A program made the position numbers and the translations under genes. DNA of 64,000 nt from Chelonoidis abingdonii (Eukaryota > Chordata > Testudines > Testudinidae): NCBI RefSeq assembly GCF_003597395.2, contig NC_133769.1, forward strand, positions 45,992,287 to 46,056,286, given 5' to 3'. Shown here piece by piece: positions 30,425-43,431 of the stretch. The first letter of the stretch is position 1. The number at the start of each line of letters is the position of its first letter. The notes beneath the pieces were generated by a model. It was not told the DNA's origin. It worked only from the letters and a program-made list of their open reading frames with translations, and did not search any database.

Positions 30425-30701
30425 CCTGGCTTCAGTTTTACTTTTCTCTTTGGTTGTTACTATGTATGGTTATTGGGTTCACAGTTGTTAAGTACTGGCA
30501 GATTCTGACTATAAGGTTTTAATACTCCTTGTCCTATGCCCATCTTTTGGACTGTACTCTAGAGATAAAGAAAAAAAAACAGGCATATGGATACGCTAGG
30601 ATACCCTTCTTCACTTCAGATTTTCCATTTTTGAAACCATCTGTATTAGTACCAACATTTATCTAATTTCGTTTTGAATATACAAAAATCACTGAAATCT
30701 A

Positions 30702-33190
30702 ATAGAATCATAGAAGATTAGGGCTGGAAAAGACCTCAGGAGGTCATCTAGTCCAACCCCCTACTCAAAGCAGGGCCAACACCAACTAAATCATCCCAGC
30801 CAGGGCTTTGTCAAGATGAGTCTTAACCTCAAAGGATGGAGATTCCATCACCTCTCTAGGTAACCCATTCCACTGCTTCACCACCCTCCTAGTGAAATAG
30901 TTTTTCCTAATATCCAACCTAGACCTCCCCCACTGCAACTTGAAACCATTGCTCCTTTTTCTGTCATCTGCCACCATGGAGAACAGCCAAGCTCCAAACT
31001 CTTTGGAACTCCCCTTCAGTAGCTGAAGGCTGCTACCAAATCCCCCCTCACTCTTCTCTTCTGCAGACTAAATAAGCCCAGTTCCCTTAGCCTCTCCTCA
31101 CAAGTCATGTGCCCCAGCCCCCTAATCATTTTTGTTGCCCTCCGCTAGACTCTCTCCAATTTGTCTATGTCCTTTATGTAGTGGGGGGGCCCACAACTGG
31201 ACGCAATACTCCAGATGTGGCCTCACCAGTGCCAAATAGAGGGGAATAATCACTTCCCTCAATCTGCTGGTAAAGCTCCCACTAATGCAGCCCAATATGC
31301 CGTTAACCTTTTTGGCAACAAGGTCACACTGCTGACTCATATCCAATTTCTTGTCCACTGTAATGCCCAGGTCTTTTTCTGCAGAACTGCTGCTTAGCCA
31401 GTCAGTCCCCAGCCTGTAGCAGTGCATGGGATTCTTCCATCCTAAGTGCAGGACTCTGCATTTGTCCTTGTTGAACCTCACCAGATTTCTTTTGGCCCAA
31501 TCCTCCAATTTATCTAGGTCACTCTGGACCCTATCTCTACCCTCCAGCATATCTACCTTTCCCCTTAGCTTAGTGTCATCCGTGAACTTGCTGAGGGTGC
31601 AATCTATCCCATCATCCAGATCATTAATGAAGATGTTGAAAAAAACTGGCGCCAGAACAGACTCCTGGGGCATTCCGCTTGATACTGGCTGCCAACTAGA
31701 CATTGAGCCATTGATCACTACGCGTTGAGCCCAATGATCTATCCACCTTATAGTCCATTTATCCAAGCCATACTTTTTTAACTTGCTGGAAAGAATACTG
31801 TGGGAGACCATATCAAAAGCTTTGCTAAAGTCAAGATGTATCATGTCCACCCTTTCCCTCATATCCAGAGCCAGTTATCTCGTCATAGAAGGAAATCAGG
31901 CGGTCAGGCATGACTTGCCTTTGGTGAATCCATGTTGACTATTTCTGATCACCTTCGTCTCCTCCAAGTGCTTCAAAATGGATTCCTTGAGGACCTGCTC
32001 CATAATTTTTACAGCCTCATCTCAATCCCTGGTGTTTCCCAGATTCTCCTTCTTCCCTTTTTAAAAGATGGACACTATATTTGCCTTTTTCCAAACATCT
32101 GGGACCTTCCCCAATCGCCATGAGTTTTCCAAGATAATGGCTCTACAATCACATCAGCCAACTCCCTCAGCACCCTCGGATGCATTACATCTGGACCCAT
32201 GGACTTGTGTATGTCCAGCTTTTCTAAATGGTCCTCAACCTGTTCTTTCACCACTGAGAGCTGCTCACCTCCTCCCCATACTGTGTTGCCCAGGACAGCA
32301 GTCTGGGAGCTGACCTTGTCTGTGAAGACTGAGGCAAAAAAAGCATTAAGTACTTCAGCTTTTTCCACATCATCTGTCACTAGGTTGCCTTCCTAATTCA
32401 GTAAGGGTTCCACACTTTCCCTGAACACCTTCTTGTTGCTAACATACCTGTAGAAACCCTTCCTGTCACTCTTCACATCCTTTGCTAGCTGCAACTCCAA
32501 TTGTGCTTTGGCCTTCCTGATTACACTCCTGCATTCTCTTTCTGCACTTCTGGGTGTTTTTTCCCCTGCACTCTCAATAAGGCTTCTTAAAAATACAGCC
32601 AGCTCTCCTGGACTCCTTGCCCCCTCATATTAGCCTCATAAGGGATCCTGCCTATCAGGAGAGAGTCAAAGTCTGCTTTTCTGAAGTCCAGGGTCTGTAT
32701 TCTGTTGCTCTCCTTTCTTCCTTTTGTCAGGATCCTGAACTCGACCATCTCCTGGTCACTGCTGCCAGGTTACCACTCACTTCTACTTCCCCTACCAATT
32801 CTTCCCTGTTTATGAGCAGCAAGTCAAGAGGAGCATGGCCTCTAGTTAGTTCCTCCAGCACTTGCACCAGGAAGTTGTTCCCAACACTCTCCAAAAACTT
32901 CCTGGATTGTCTGTGCACTGCTGTATTGCTCTCCCAGCAGATGTCAGGGTGATTGAAATCCCCCATGAGAACCAGAGCCAGTGATCTGGAAACTTCTGTT
33001 AGTTGTCCGAAAAAAGCCTCATCCACCCCATCCTCCTGGTCTGGTGTTCTGTAGCAGATGCCCACCATGATATAACCCTTGTTGCTCTCAGCTCTAAATT
33101 TAACCCAAAGACTCTCAACAGGCTTTTCTCCAGTTTCATACCGGAGCTCTGAGCAATCATACTGTTGTCTTACATAGTAGTTCTATATGT
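30702..33190 (-). pseudogene. CR1 LINE, 5'-truncated, ORF2 relic
   Basis: Read on the minus strand, about 33190 down to 32727 is the C-terminal half of the AP endonuclease: YDCSELRYETGEKP, then GICYRTPDQEDGVDE and LVLMGDFNHPDICW. The region linking to reverse transcriptase follows at 32380-32075 (LNAFFASVFTDKVSSQ, GPDVMHPRVLRELADVI). The reverse transcriptase covers 31862-31122 as 246 uninterrupted codons with LDFSKAFDMVSH, GMPQESVLAPVFFNIFINDL and LVRPHLEYCVQLWAP. The catalytic FADD motif reads FTDD. The distal ORF continues in pieces (DIRKNYFTRRVVKQWNGLP, 30977-30786), and the 3' end with the TAGAATCATAGAA motif is at about 30705. Frame breaks near 31870 and 32400-32720 and loss of the 5' end make it non-functional. 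Plus-strand frames here are shadows. Confidence 0.9.
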
Positions 33191-34079
33191 GAGAGGACTA
33201 GAGGATTAGTCTCAGATGGTTTCATCTTCTATCATTCACTACTGAAGCTATAGAGAAACTGTAAAATTACTGAATGGAAAGTATAATGGACCTATGTTAA
33301 GTTCTCAGAAACTGACCTTGTTGAAGCAGGTGCTTTTGCAGATACCTAAACTTTGAGGACAGAACTTTCATTATTTAAATTCCAGTATTTCCTACCTTTC
33401 TAGCATATGGAGAGCTGCCTAGGGAAAACAAAAACAAAAAAACTCATCTTCTTAAATTGAGAGTATTTTTCCCTTTGCTTATGGTAACTCTTATCCTTGA
33501 GCCAACCTCTTTCTTCCATGGCCTTTTCCACTCCACCACAATACCAAATTGCAATTTTCCAAACACCTCAAATGTCTGATGCAAAAAACAAAAAGCTTGA
33601 CATATGAAGTGTCAGAAGTTAGCAATAGCATCTTCAATCCCATTTTCTACAACCTATAGGGCTTATATTGTCATTCCCAAATATGTAACTTTCAACAGAG
33701 CAGAGAGAAAATTAAATTACCACAATTTAAGATGAAAAGATAAGCTAAATTCTGGTTGGTTCTGTGCAGAGGTGCGCAGTAGAAACCCACAATTAGAAGG
33801 TAAAAGATGACCACTCATTTCAAATGTCCAAAATATCATGGAGAGGCAGTCCTACAGACACTCCATGACAAGAAGCACAGATGGGCATTATAAGGTATGG
33901 TCTTGGCATCTTGTGGTCTTAACGTGAACCTGTATTCTGAGATCAGCTTTGGTTTCTCTTAAGTTGACTAGGAAATAGTCTCTTTATACAGCCCCCTGTG
34001 CTGTTTAGTCCTATTCTTAGGAATAACAGAGGCTGATCTCAGAATACAGTTGCATCCCCTCCATGCTAGTGAAAATGTG

Positions 34080-34450
34080 ACTTCTACCATTGTTTTCTTT
34101 GCCCTTTGATCTGATCATGACACTTCCCATTGCTTCAAATTCTTCATTCAACACCACATTAAAATTAAAGTTTTTGTCCTTGCCATCAAGAACTTGCAGA
34201 ATTCCAACTTACCCTATATCCTAGAGCTGGTATCCCACTGTCTCCAGGCACCTCCAATCTTCCAATACTACTGCCCTTAATGTCATGTTTTTTTCCTTCC
34301 TACCCCGTCTCCAGGCATTTTCTTGGGCTGTCCCTAATGTATGGAATGACATTTCTATCCCAACATCACAAGCCATAACCTCTTTTCATTCAAACCCTTC
34401 CTAAAATCTCATTTATTCCATGATGCTTAATAAGTAAATACACACACCAA
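34080..34450 (+). mobile_element. L2-like LINE C-terminal relic
   Basis: One plus-strand frame around 34310-34440 reads AFSWAVPNVWNDISIPTS then SFHSNPS, a stop, and NLIYSMM. This resembles the 'AFS.AAP..WN.LP....S...FK..LKT.LF' C-terminus of L2-type LINE ORF2. It is degraded and the limits are approximate. Confidence 0.5.
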
Positions 34451-36436
34451 GTTATTTATTCCCTCCTCTGGTTTTCCCAGTGTATCCTGTCTTCTGTGAG
34501 TCCATTAGCTGATGCTGAACAAACCAATAGCCAATATTAAATAATGATAATAGCTCTACTATAGGTGCCTCAGTCATACTTTTTATTTGCTATACAATGG
34601 ACACTGGTAGGGACAGTGACTGTTTATAACCGAGCAAGACTGCTTCTATTGGCCATGGTTTGCATATCATTAATGTGAAAATATTTTCTCAGCCAATTTC
34701 TTGGAAAAATGTTTTATAATTATAATTATATATTGTTCTGCCTCACACACCTTTTTCATTTTAAAAAAAAGATATTTCTCATGACCGTAATGGAATTCTG
34801 GATTTGAAAAAAAAAATGGGGATTTTCCTTTCTGAACGGCAAGTAGAACACACATCAACTTTATTTTTAAGAGTAAATGTGACCCAGCCAAGCAAGTATT
34901 TCTTTATGACTACAGCCCTTGGTGGATTCCTAAAATAGTATTTCTATAATATATATTGCATCAGAAAGACCTTAGGGATGTTGTGTCCAATTAAAATCAT
35001 GCTGAAATATAGCTAAAACCTATTTCTGAAAATGTCCTCTCTGAACAAACTTACATTGTGAGTGGAAACTCTTTAGCTCCCAGTGGCTGGGAACTGCAGC
35101 CTTTACTTGCGGGGCGCAGGTTGCCCACTACTTGAGTAGAGATTCAGGCATTTAGCTTTAGAAGTCCTAGGTTTGATCCTGCCCACCAATGACTGGGGTC
35201 TGTCTGCGTTACATAAATACAAACAGAAGGCTAACACCTTCCTCAACTGCTTATCATAAAAGACAATTGGTGTTTTGCCAGACTACAGTAGCAGGATTTG
35301 TCCCTTTCTTAGGTTACTCTTTCTTTTCAGATGAGAGCTCTCCTCTTTAATAGCAGAGTATACAGTGTTAACTACAATTAAAGTCCATTGGGCTCATTTC
35401 TGAAATCCTTGTGAACTCTTTGTCCTTTAAGGGACTTTGGTGAGCAAACCTCTTTACAGCTCCTCCCAGTTAGCTCAGTCGGATGTTTGGAGTTTTGCAG
35501 GAATGTAGAATCGTTGCCCTCATTTGCAAAAACAGTCAGTGCATTTTTCTTAAATTTTCTAGTAACAAGTATAAAGGATTCTAGGAAGTACTGTTAATGT
35601 CCCTTTGCTTAGCAAACTGTCACCCTTTATCTTTGCCCAGCAGTCCAGAATTTCATTACAAAATTGGTCATTTATCAGAAGGTATTAAAAATACTGGAAA
35701 ATCTCTTTTTATTAGGTGTTTTTGTTTGTATTTTAAAGAAGGGTTCTTTAGTTCTGAAAAAAATAAAGGTAGGTAGGTTTTCATTCAGCACTTGCTTGCC
35801 TAATGTAAACCCTTTGTGCATGTCAGAGCTGGTATTCATGGCCTGTTTTGAAGATTGACTTGCAATGTGTATTGTTTTAACATATTTGGGATCAATTGTG
35901 CTGAGTAAGGGTTGTTGAAGACTGGCACAACCCCAGCAGGTGCAGTGGGAGGCACGGTACTTCAGAGACTATCACAGTCTCTTGGAGCTTCCTGGTGTCC
36001 AGGGGGAAGTGAACCTGCTACAGCACCCTGTTTGCTTTCCCAGACAGATCCACTGATATGGATGTTATGGCTCTTCCCTGCCACTTTTGTGGTGGCCAGT
36101 GCCCATACAGGTGTAAACAGACCTCTCAGAATAGGGTTATTGTGTTATCATTCAAAATACATCTGAGGGTCACCACATCCCTAAACCACTGACCAAGATT
36201 TAGCAATTGTTCAGCACAATGGAGGAATAATTTACTCGACAGGCGAGAGCTGGGGGTGGTGGTGTGTTACACTATGACAAAAAGGTTATTTAATGGTAAC
36301 AAAGACAATATAAATGGTTAACCAAAAGAATAACATAACGGGGATTTTATTTAAACCAGAACAAATGGAACTGGATTCAACCTACCTACAACATTAAATA
36401 GATGAATATAGATAAACAAAATTAGAACAGTTTGAC

Positions 36437-36562
36437 TATATACATATATATACACACACACACACACTCTCACTTTCTCTCTCTCTCTCTCTCTCTAGCT
36501 TACTACTAAGTGTTCTTAACTAAATGCAACCTTCTAGATAAATCACTCTCTCTCTCTCTATC
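36437..36562 (+). repeat. Compound microsatellite (AT)(CA)(CT)n
   Basis: TATATA, then CACACA, then a long CT run to about 36497, followed by a second CT run at about 36545-36560. Confidence 0.93.
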
Positions 36563-37888
36563 TTTGCATGCACAGTCCTCTTTGAGGTCATTATTGTAGT
36601 TCAAGGTTCCCCATTCCCAAATCTCTAACCTAGTGCTGTCTAATGCCCAGCTCAGTCTTTGACCCTCAAGTGCCTCTCATGACTTCCTGAAAAGATGGAC
36701 TGTAGTGATTCTTGCTCACAGGGGTGCACATTAGACCAGACCCATGGGATCTGAAGGACGTTTGATTTTCCTGTTCCAAATCTCTGGGACAACATAAATC
36801 AATGACAGGAGATGACCGGAACTGATGATCAGGAACACACCATCAAACACAGATTTACTCGACCAGCCAGCTTCCAAAGGAAGGGACCCTCTCCTGCATG
36901 TCTGTCTGTCCCGCCCAGTCTCAGCCTCTCCACTTACTCTCCTTCTCGCTCAGTCCTGGTTTCCCTCCATCCCTCTGATCACCCTTTCCCCCTCCCCATG
37001 TTTCTCACAGACTCTTGATTTTTTTCTGTCTCTATCTTTTAGTCCCCCTACTGCCTGCCTCTTTCCCTTCACCATCCCCCTCTTCTCCTCAAATTGTCAG
37101 TTTCCCTCCTGCTGAGGGGAGAGACCACCTCCTCTTCATAGAGAAATGACAGTGCATTCACCTGAGCACGCCCTAAATCATATGGTTCCATACACAGTCG
37201 AATCCCTTTACTGTATTTACATGGGCTACAGGAACGACCAGTCTCTAGCACTTGAGGGAGGGCTGGACTGCAAATTTCTCCGGTTGCTGTGCAGGATTGA
37301 CATAAATAGGGAGGCAAATATAATATACCGAGTACAGCAGCAATGGTCAGTGTCAAAAAGTCAACGTTTACCACTGAGTTTTAACTATTGGTATCTGTAA
37401 TATTTTCCTATAGTTAGAATAGGCAATAATGGTGGTATCTTGGGACACTACCGTGTGGTAACTGTCAGTAAAATGTCGAATTTCAAATGGTGACCAATGT
37501 ATCTTTTGAGCTCTAATGTTTGTTTTGTGACCTCTACATTAGCAAGCCAGATCACCAAGTAGGAACTAGATGTTACTTTGGAACGTGTGTTCCAAGACCA
37601 CACAGAACTGAGATGGCAGCTAATGAAAGATGTAATCTTGTTTTCGCATGTTCCAGTGGTCAATGTTAAAAGCCTCACCTTTTAGCATGAAGAGACTATC
37701 AAAATGAAACAGAGTGCCATTATTTCTTACAAATGTGACTCTTATGAGAAGCTACACAGTGACAGTGGTCCTCAGCCATTGTTGAATGCCTCATGTGAGC
37801 AAAAAAAATCAGTTTTCTAAACCTTGAAAGTGACCTGCCACATTTTTGGGGCATGCATAGTCATTAAATGAAAGTTGTCCCTAGCCTC

Positions 37889-38051
37889 TGTTTGCCAGAA
37901 GCTGGAAATGAGCAATGGGATGGATCACTTGATGATTACCTGTTCTGTTCATTTCCTCTGGGGCATCTGGCACTGGCCACTGTCGGAAGACAGGATACTG
38001 GGCTAGACGGATCCTTGGTCTGACCCAGTAGGGCCAGTCTTATGTATTCTA
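37889..38051 (+). mobile_element. CR1 3'-end fragment
   Basis: CATTTCCTCTGGGGCATCTG, CACTGGCCACTGTCGGAAGA and GGTCTGACCCAGTAGGGCC are the familiar 3' end of a reptile/bird CR1 subfamily, read on the plus strand and ending ..CTTATGTATTCTAATG. Confidence 0.78.
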
Positions 38052-38529
38052 ATGAGAAAGATACTTAAGTTGAATGGGACATCCATAAAACAAGTGTATT
38101 CCCTTTACCATGCTACAGCTAAGCTGTGGCATGGCTGATATCACAAATGCACATCAGATTTGTCACATTCTTTTCACTTCAGTGACTGAGACACAACATG
38201 CCACAAAATGCTCACCTACTGCTTCCATTCAGAATCTGATTACACGATAAAAGTAAATGGTACTTGACGGCATGAACAACATAGCAGTTAAAATATTTGG
38301 CCTAGATGTTATATCTAATATTCATAGAAAACATTGTTAGAGATAATATATTGGGAATAAAATGTCAGACCAGCTGGTTTGACCCAAGTCTTCTAGCATA
38401 AACATAACTGTGACAATTTATCTGAGTACCGGTACATTTAAGACCACTACATTCAGAAGATGAGAAGAACTGCTATTTGTCAGCAGAAGCAGGGTATCTT
38501 AGCCCAAGAACATTTGTAATATTAACCCC

Positions 38530-38705
38530 ACTTCTTTGCATTTATATAGTACTTTTCATCCCGAAGTGCTTTGAAAAAGGTTGGGGAGTTACCTCCGTTT
38601 TATAGATTATAAAAGTGACATGCCCAAGATTGCACAGCATGCCAGTGGCAGTCAGAACTAGTAACCAGGTCTCATGTCTCCCAGTCCCATGCTTTAATCA
38701 CTAAA
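38530..38705 (-). repeat. MIR-like CORE-SINE relic
   Basis: CATTTATATAGTACTTTTCA, CATGCCCAAGATTGCACAGC, CCAGGTCTCATGTCTCCCAG and TTTAATCACTAAATC follow the reverse-complement MIR order. Confidence 0.6.
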
Positions 38706-38934
38706 TCAAACGGCATCCACATATGTAAATTTAGCCACAAATGTAATTCTAGTTATTGGTTAAAATACTGATCACAGATAAAGGGAATACAAATATAGGA
38801 ACTACTCTCCCTGCCATCTGAATGGAAGTCTGCTTCCCTGTACATACACTGTAGATCTCTGTAGACTATGAAGGAGTCTACCTATATCATTTCCTGACAG
38901 TAGAATTTTGCCCATCATCATGGTACATAACACT

Positions 38935-39120
38935 AACATAGCATTTTCCTCTTGAAAGTACTTATAAAGTCTCACAACGTGCCTTGGAGGAAGGTAAGTA
39001 TTAGTAAGCCCATTTTACAGATGGGCAGCTAAGGCAGAGTGTTTAAATGACTTGCCCACGGCTGCAGAAGCCAGGATGCAAACTCAGGTGTTCCTAGTGC
39101 CCATCCTTGGGCTAAGGTCT
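38935..39120 (-). repeat. MIR-like CORE-SINE relic
   Basis: CCCATTTTACAGATGGGCAG then GACTTGCCCACGGCTGCAGA and an AAACTCAGGTGTTCC segment follow the reverse-complement MIR order. It lies 230 bp from a second copy at 38530-38705 in the same orientation. Confidence 0.6.
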
Positions 39121-39594
39121 ATAGAATGCCTAAGTCTATAAAATGAAAACCTCCTTCTATTATGTAAATAGCTATATTTCTCATAAACACTTAAGTAATT
39201 ATAAAATACAGAGGTATTACATCAGTAAGCGTAGTAATAACATTTCCTCTTTAAATTAAAATCCTGCAGGTCTGTAGAGAAAGATTATTTTTATCTGTAT
39301 TTATAGATCATTTTGTTTTGTAAATGAAGTTTCAAAACCAACTAGTGTTCATACACTGCCTCTTGAGATATGTTTCCACAGGCAAAATGGGGAAAAAATT
39401 GCTAATAAATTATTTTGATGTAGAAACATTACCAGAATGTTTGTTTCCCTAGGGAGCAATATTGAAGAATTTTTTTCACTTATTTGAACATAATTAAGAA
39501 GCATTTATTAAGCAATTTTTCAAAGTAAACAAAATGTTTTTGAATATTCTTTGCCTGGGAACACTTTGTTTTGCATGTAATATTTGAGTACAAT

Positions 39595-39855
39595 CAGTGG
39601 TGGCTCTAGCTTTTTTGCTGCCCCAAGCATGGCAGGCAGGCTGCCTTTGGCGGCATGCCTGCAGGAGGTCCCTGGTCCCGTGGATTCAGCGTACCCACCA
39701 CCAAATTGCCGCCGAATCTGCAGAACCGGCAGAAATCCCGCAGGCAAGCCATCAAAGGCTGCCTGACTGCCGCCCTCACAGGGATTGGCAGGGTGCCCCC
39801 CATGGCTTGCCGCCCCAGGCACGCACTTGGAGCGCTGGTGGCTGGAGCGCCGCTG
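39595..39855. mobile_element. Short non-autonomous hAT element
   Basis: The 261-bp GC-rich element begins CAGTGGTGGCTCTAGC and ends GCTGGAGCGCCGCTG, imperfect inverted ends. The 8-bp duplication AGTACAAT is exact (39587-39594 and 39856-39863). The interior has long inverted segments around GCAGGCTGCCTTTGGCGGC and its complement. All open frames here derive from the element. Confidence 0.9.
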
Positions 39856-40432
39856 AGTACAATAGCTAAAAGATATCCAGGCAACCTTAAAATTAAAGCT
39901 TTTCTGTGGTGCCTTTATTCTGCATACTTAAATATGTATATTCATAAATATTTCTTAAGTATAGAGAGATTACAAGCAAATTCTGTACTGCTTTATACCA
40001 CAAAGCCTTTGGTACCTCTTTCCATAATTTTGATCAATCTTATGAAAAATTAATAGTATGGGGATACATTTTGGCAGATGCTGTTTCTGAGCCTACAACC
40101 AGCAAAAACACATCCATCACAAGTCATGCAGAGCAGAAGATGGCCTCAAAGATTTTGCGTCTTGGAAAAAGTCACAGCAACACCAACCTTTAGGGGTGTA
40201 ACAGGGCACAGACTAAGGATCTGGGGTGTAGTATGCATTTTTAAACACATACTATATTCACTCAGGTCTGACTGACCTCAGGCCTCAATGTACAGTGTCC
40301 ATGCAAAATGTTCCTACTCTTGAAAGGAACAGATTGTTCTGGTCTCAGCCAGGCTATGGGTGCACATTAATGCTGCTTTTTCAACCTATTGATGCATTCA
40401 CTCTCAAAGGTAAGGCAAGGAAGAGTGTGTCT

Positions 40433-40551
40433 GTGGTGACTAGATGCCCCAATTTTATAGGATCAGTTCCAATATTCGGGGCTTTGTCTTATATCAGCAC
40501 CTATTACCCCTCCCCCGTCCTGATTTTTCACACTTACTATCTGGACACCAT
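40433..40551. mobile_element. Short inverted-repeat MITE
   Basis: TGGTGACTAGATGCCCC at left and CTATCTGGACACCA at right are inverted, enclosing CAATTTTATAGG and CCTGATTTTTCACA segments. The pattern is a common reptile MITE. The target duplication is unclear. Confidence 0.55.
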
Positions 40552-41199
40552 ACGTGTGCCCATTATGTCCCTTTCCAGCAGCCTGTTTGAATGTAGCCTT
40601 ATACTTATGTACATGCAAGTTAAAGAATTTCTGTAAGAGGACATGAAAGTAAAATTCTTCATATTCTCTTCTCTCCCTTCAGATCATAAACACATGTAAC
40701 TGCAGATAGCCTAAGACCTGGCCAGTCTTTTCTGCAATACAGAAATGTGTAAGTGGTTGCACATCTAGTTTTGGAAATAGCAATAAAAAAATCTGTGTTT
40801 TAATCTTTTGTCATGCACGGGATATCTAAAATTTGTAGTTGTTCTGTAAATATATCTCACCAGTGCAAGCTAAACATTTATTTCCTGTTCTGAACTGATA
40901 GAAAGCTTTTCAGTCTCAAACAAGTTATAACTGCTCATTTCAAAAGATTGAGAAATGCTTTGTAAATCTAAAATAAAAATAATCATAATACTTAGGACTT
41001 ATCTAATGCTTTATATCTGCCAAACATTGCACAAACTAACTAATTAAGGGGCTTGGTTGAGTCTTTAAGGCTTTGCCTTGCATTGGGGGAGGTCTGAGAT
41101 GTACTAAGTCAATGGAAACTCGGGTGGTACTGTGCTTCAGAGAAGCTGAGTGACTCAGTGGGGAAATGGTTCTAATTCTTGCCACTCTATCCAACGGAG

Positions 41200-41690
41200 C
41201 TGGCTTACTGTGAACAGGAGCAAATGTTCTACCTCCTTAAGAATGGTGCAGCTGCTGCCAGTTCTGTGAATCTGAGAGGTACTGCATCTGCCTGAAGCAA
41301 AACGCATCTTGGAGATCCAGCTAGGATGGTGCAACTACACAGGCAGTTCCCAACACAGGAATGCAGATTGATGACAGTTATACAACACCCTTTAAGGGTG
41401 CAGTGCACTTTTCTGCCGGACCAGTTCTGTTTCTGATACATTGAAATGGGGATCTGCCAAGACTGAAATGTGCATGGTCTTCTGGGATATGCAATCCCTC
41501 GGAGGCTGCCCAATTTCCACAAAGCCCCAGATGTACAGCAACCCGACTCATCCAGAAGTAAATGCTGCACTGTTGACCAGGTTACAAACAAACAACCAAG
41601 AATGAGAGAGACTCTCCTCTCAAGCAGCTGGGCAGCAGGGAGATGTGACACTGCTTGAGAGGATAATTTCTCTCATCTTCTTTAATGTTC
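41200..41690. other. GC-balanced unrecognised patch
   Basis: Composition is less AT-rich than the surroundings, and a 140-codon minus-strand frame (41229-41651) exists without a recognisable domain, splice context or Kozak support. No repeat family was identified. Confidence 0.3.
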
Positions 41691-42049
41691 CCTACCCCTA
41701 CACCGTCCCATTCGCATGGGAAGACTTGTTCCAGGCTTAAGCTATTATTATTAGCCTAACTTTGTGCTAGGAACAAAAGGGCTTTCCCACCCTAAATATT
41801 TCTACTTTTATTTATATATTACATTAGAGCCTGGAGGCCCCAATCAAGAGCATGGTCACATTGTATCATACAAGTACATAAAACAACATGGACCTTACTG
41901 CAAAGAGCTTGTCTGGAAAGGAGTCCTGGAAATCACTGTTACCAGTGGTGACCCCCAACCTAGAAAACACTATCATAATAGACTCCTTTCTACAGCACTG
42001 GCAGTTGTCATACTGTGGGGAATTATCACTCTTTGGTTCCTGTAGAGAG

Positions 42050-42614
42050 GGTTCGTCGGGGCTTGTCCTTCTCTGGGGTGGTGGGGAACCACACCGCCTC
42101 CCTTAGTCCCTGCATTGGCCCCTGGGGAATCAGTCAGCCACAGAAGTCCATCCAGCAGGGGCTGAGCAAACACAGGTAACTAGCACATCCAGGCTTCAGG
42201 CTCTGAGCGGCCTGGGAGAGGGGGAGACTGCCACCCACGCCACTGCGTCCCAGCCCAGGGCCCTAGCAGTGGCCAATGGCCTGCTGCTGTGTCAGTGGGG
42301 ATCCCGGCCGCAACATACTGACATACATTCCGGCAGCGTTGGAGCCAGACTCAGGTCGGCTGCCCCCGGGCTACTTCTCAACTTCCCCTCTGGAGGTACC
42401 TGGGTCAAGGTGGTGTCCTCATGGGGGTTGATCACTATTGGGCCAAGGGATGTGCTGGCTGTGGCTTCCTGCAGCCCCCATTGGCCTGGGACAGCAAACC
42501 ATGGCCAGTGGGAGCCGTGATTGGCTAAACCTACAGACATGGTAAGTAAACAAACCGGCGCAGCCTTCCAGGGTGCTTACTCTGGTGGGCCACATGCCAA
42601 AGGTTGCCAATCCT
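42050..42614 (-). mobile_element. GC-rich transposon debris, right part hAT-like
   Basis: Read on the minus strand from 42614, GGATTGGCAACCTTTGGCAT, the GGTTTGTTTACTTACC segment and the CCAATGGGGGCTGCAGGAAG segment resemble a turtle hAT end and its interior; parts match the interior of 17588-18123. The left half (42050-42450) is GC-rich repeat-like sequence whose family I could not name. No target duplication was found. Confidence 0.45.
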
Positions 42615-43081
42615 TAATTTAACCTTTTATTTACTTTTTAACTAGAACTCTAGAGTTATTCCCCCAACACCACCACTAAGAAAGTTACATTATTCACAAA
42701 ATGTACCGTTTCTAATACCTAATGTCAAGAATAAAATATAATTTTGCATTACTATATAAAGTCTTTGGGCCATATTCTTGCTATGAAGGCCTGATCCAAG
42801 TTCCAATGCAATCAGCAGAAATCTTCCATTGGTTTCAGTGGGAGTCTGACTTCATATGCACCAAAAACACACATAAGGAAGGAAATGGTTGAACCCACCA
42901 CACATATGCAAATGGAAGATTCCACAGGGATTCTGGATCGTTGGTGAATGTACCTAAGGGAATGTGAAGCCTATTAAACCCAGAAGATCATAAATTCTAC
43001 CTGTTTGCAACTAGACTGAAGATCTCTGTAAGGCCATTTCCTCCATCTACTATATTCACAGGTTGCTAGATGGCCTACAAG

Positions 43082-43423
43082 CAGGAGTGGTGCCAGAGTT
43101 TCTGGCACCCTAGGCAGAATTCGGGGGGTGGCATTTTGTGCGCGCCCCATGGGGCACGCGGGAGCTTCCAGTTCCACTCCCGTTGTGCTGGCAAAGAAGG
43201 ACCCTCCGCTGAAATGCCGCAGGCGACAGAGGCAGTCATTGAGCTGCTCAATTGCCTGCTGCTGTTTTCCGTGACATGTCGGCAGAAGGTCCTTCTTTGG
43301 GGCGCGATGGGAGCAGAACCGGAAGCTCCCATGCGCCCCATGGGGAGCGCACAAAATGCCACCCCCCGAATCCTGGTGCCCTAGGCGACCACCTAGGGTC
43401 GCCTAATGGAAGCGCCAGCCCTG
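43082..43423. mobile_element. Foldback non-autonomous hAT element
   Basis: Ends CAGGAGTGGTGCCAG and GGAAGCGCCAGCCCTG are imperfectly inverted; 8-bp flanks CCTACAAG (43074-43081) and CCTGCAAG (43424-43431) match at 7 of 8. The interior is a long inverted repeat (GGGGTGGCATTTTGTGCGCG against CGCACAAAATGCCACCCCCC), so both strands have mirrored open frames. Confidence 0.85.
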
Positions 43424-43431
43424 CCTGCAAG

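Larger units (their letters stand above)
33191..37888. other. Intronic sequence, mostly unrecognised
   Basis: This holds a weak L2-like relic (34080-34450) and a pyrimidine microsatellite cluster (36437-36562), listed separately. The segment 35900-36840 has an LTR-like feel (short promoter and polyadenylation-like motifs on the minus strand), but I found no boundaries or target duplication. No exon is seen. Confidence 0.45.

Noticed and set aside
31426..31728. Plus-strand 100-codon frame
   Set aside because: Shadow of the CR1 reverse transcriptase on the minus strand.
35462..35483. tRNA-Lys-like phrase AGTTAGCTCAGTCGG
   Set aside because: Only an A-box-like segment is present; no anticodon arm, B box or acceptor pairing follows. 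At most a decayed SINE head.
41229..41651. 140-codon minus-strand frame
   Set aside because: No domain, signal or homologue recognised. GC-balanced composition alone does not support a gene.
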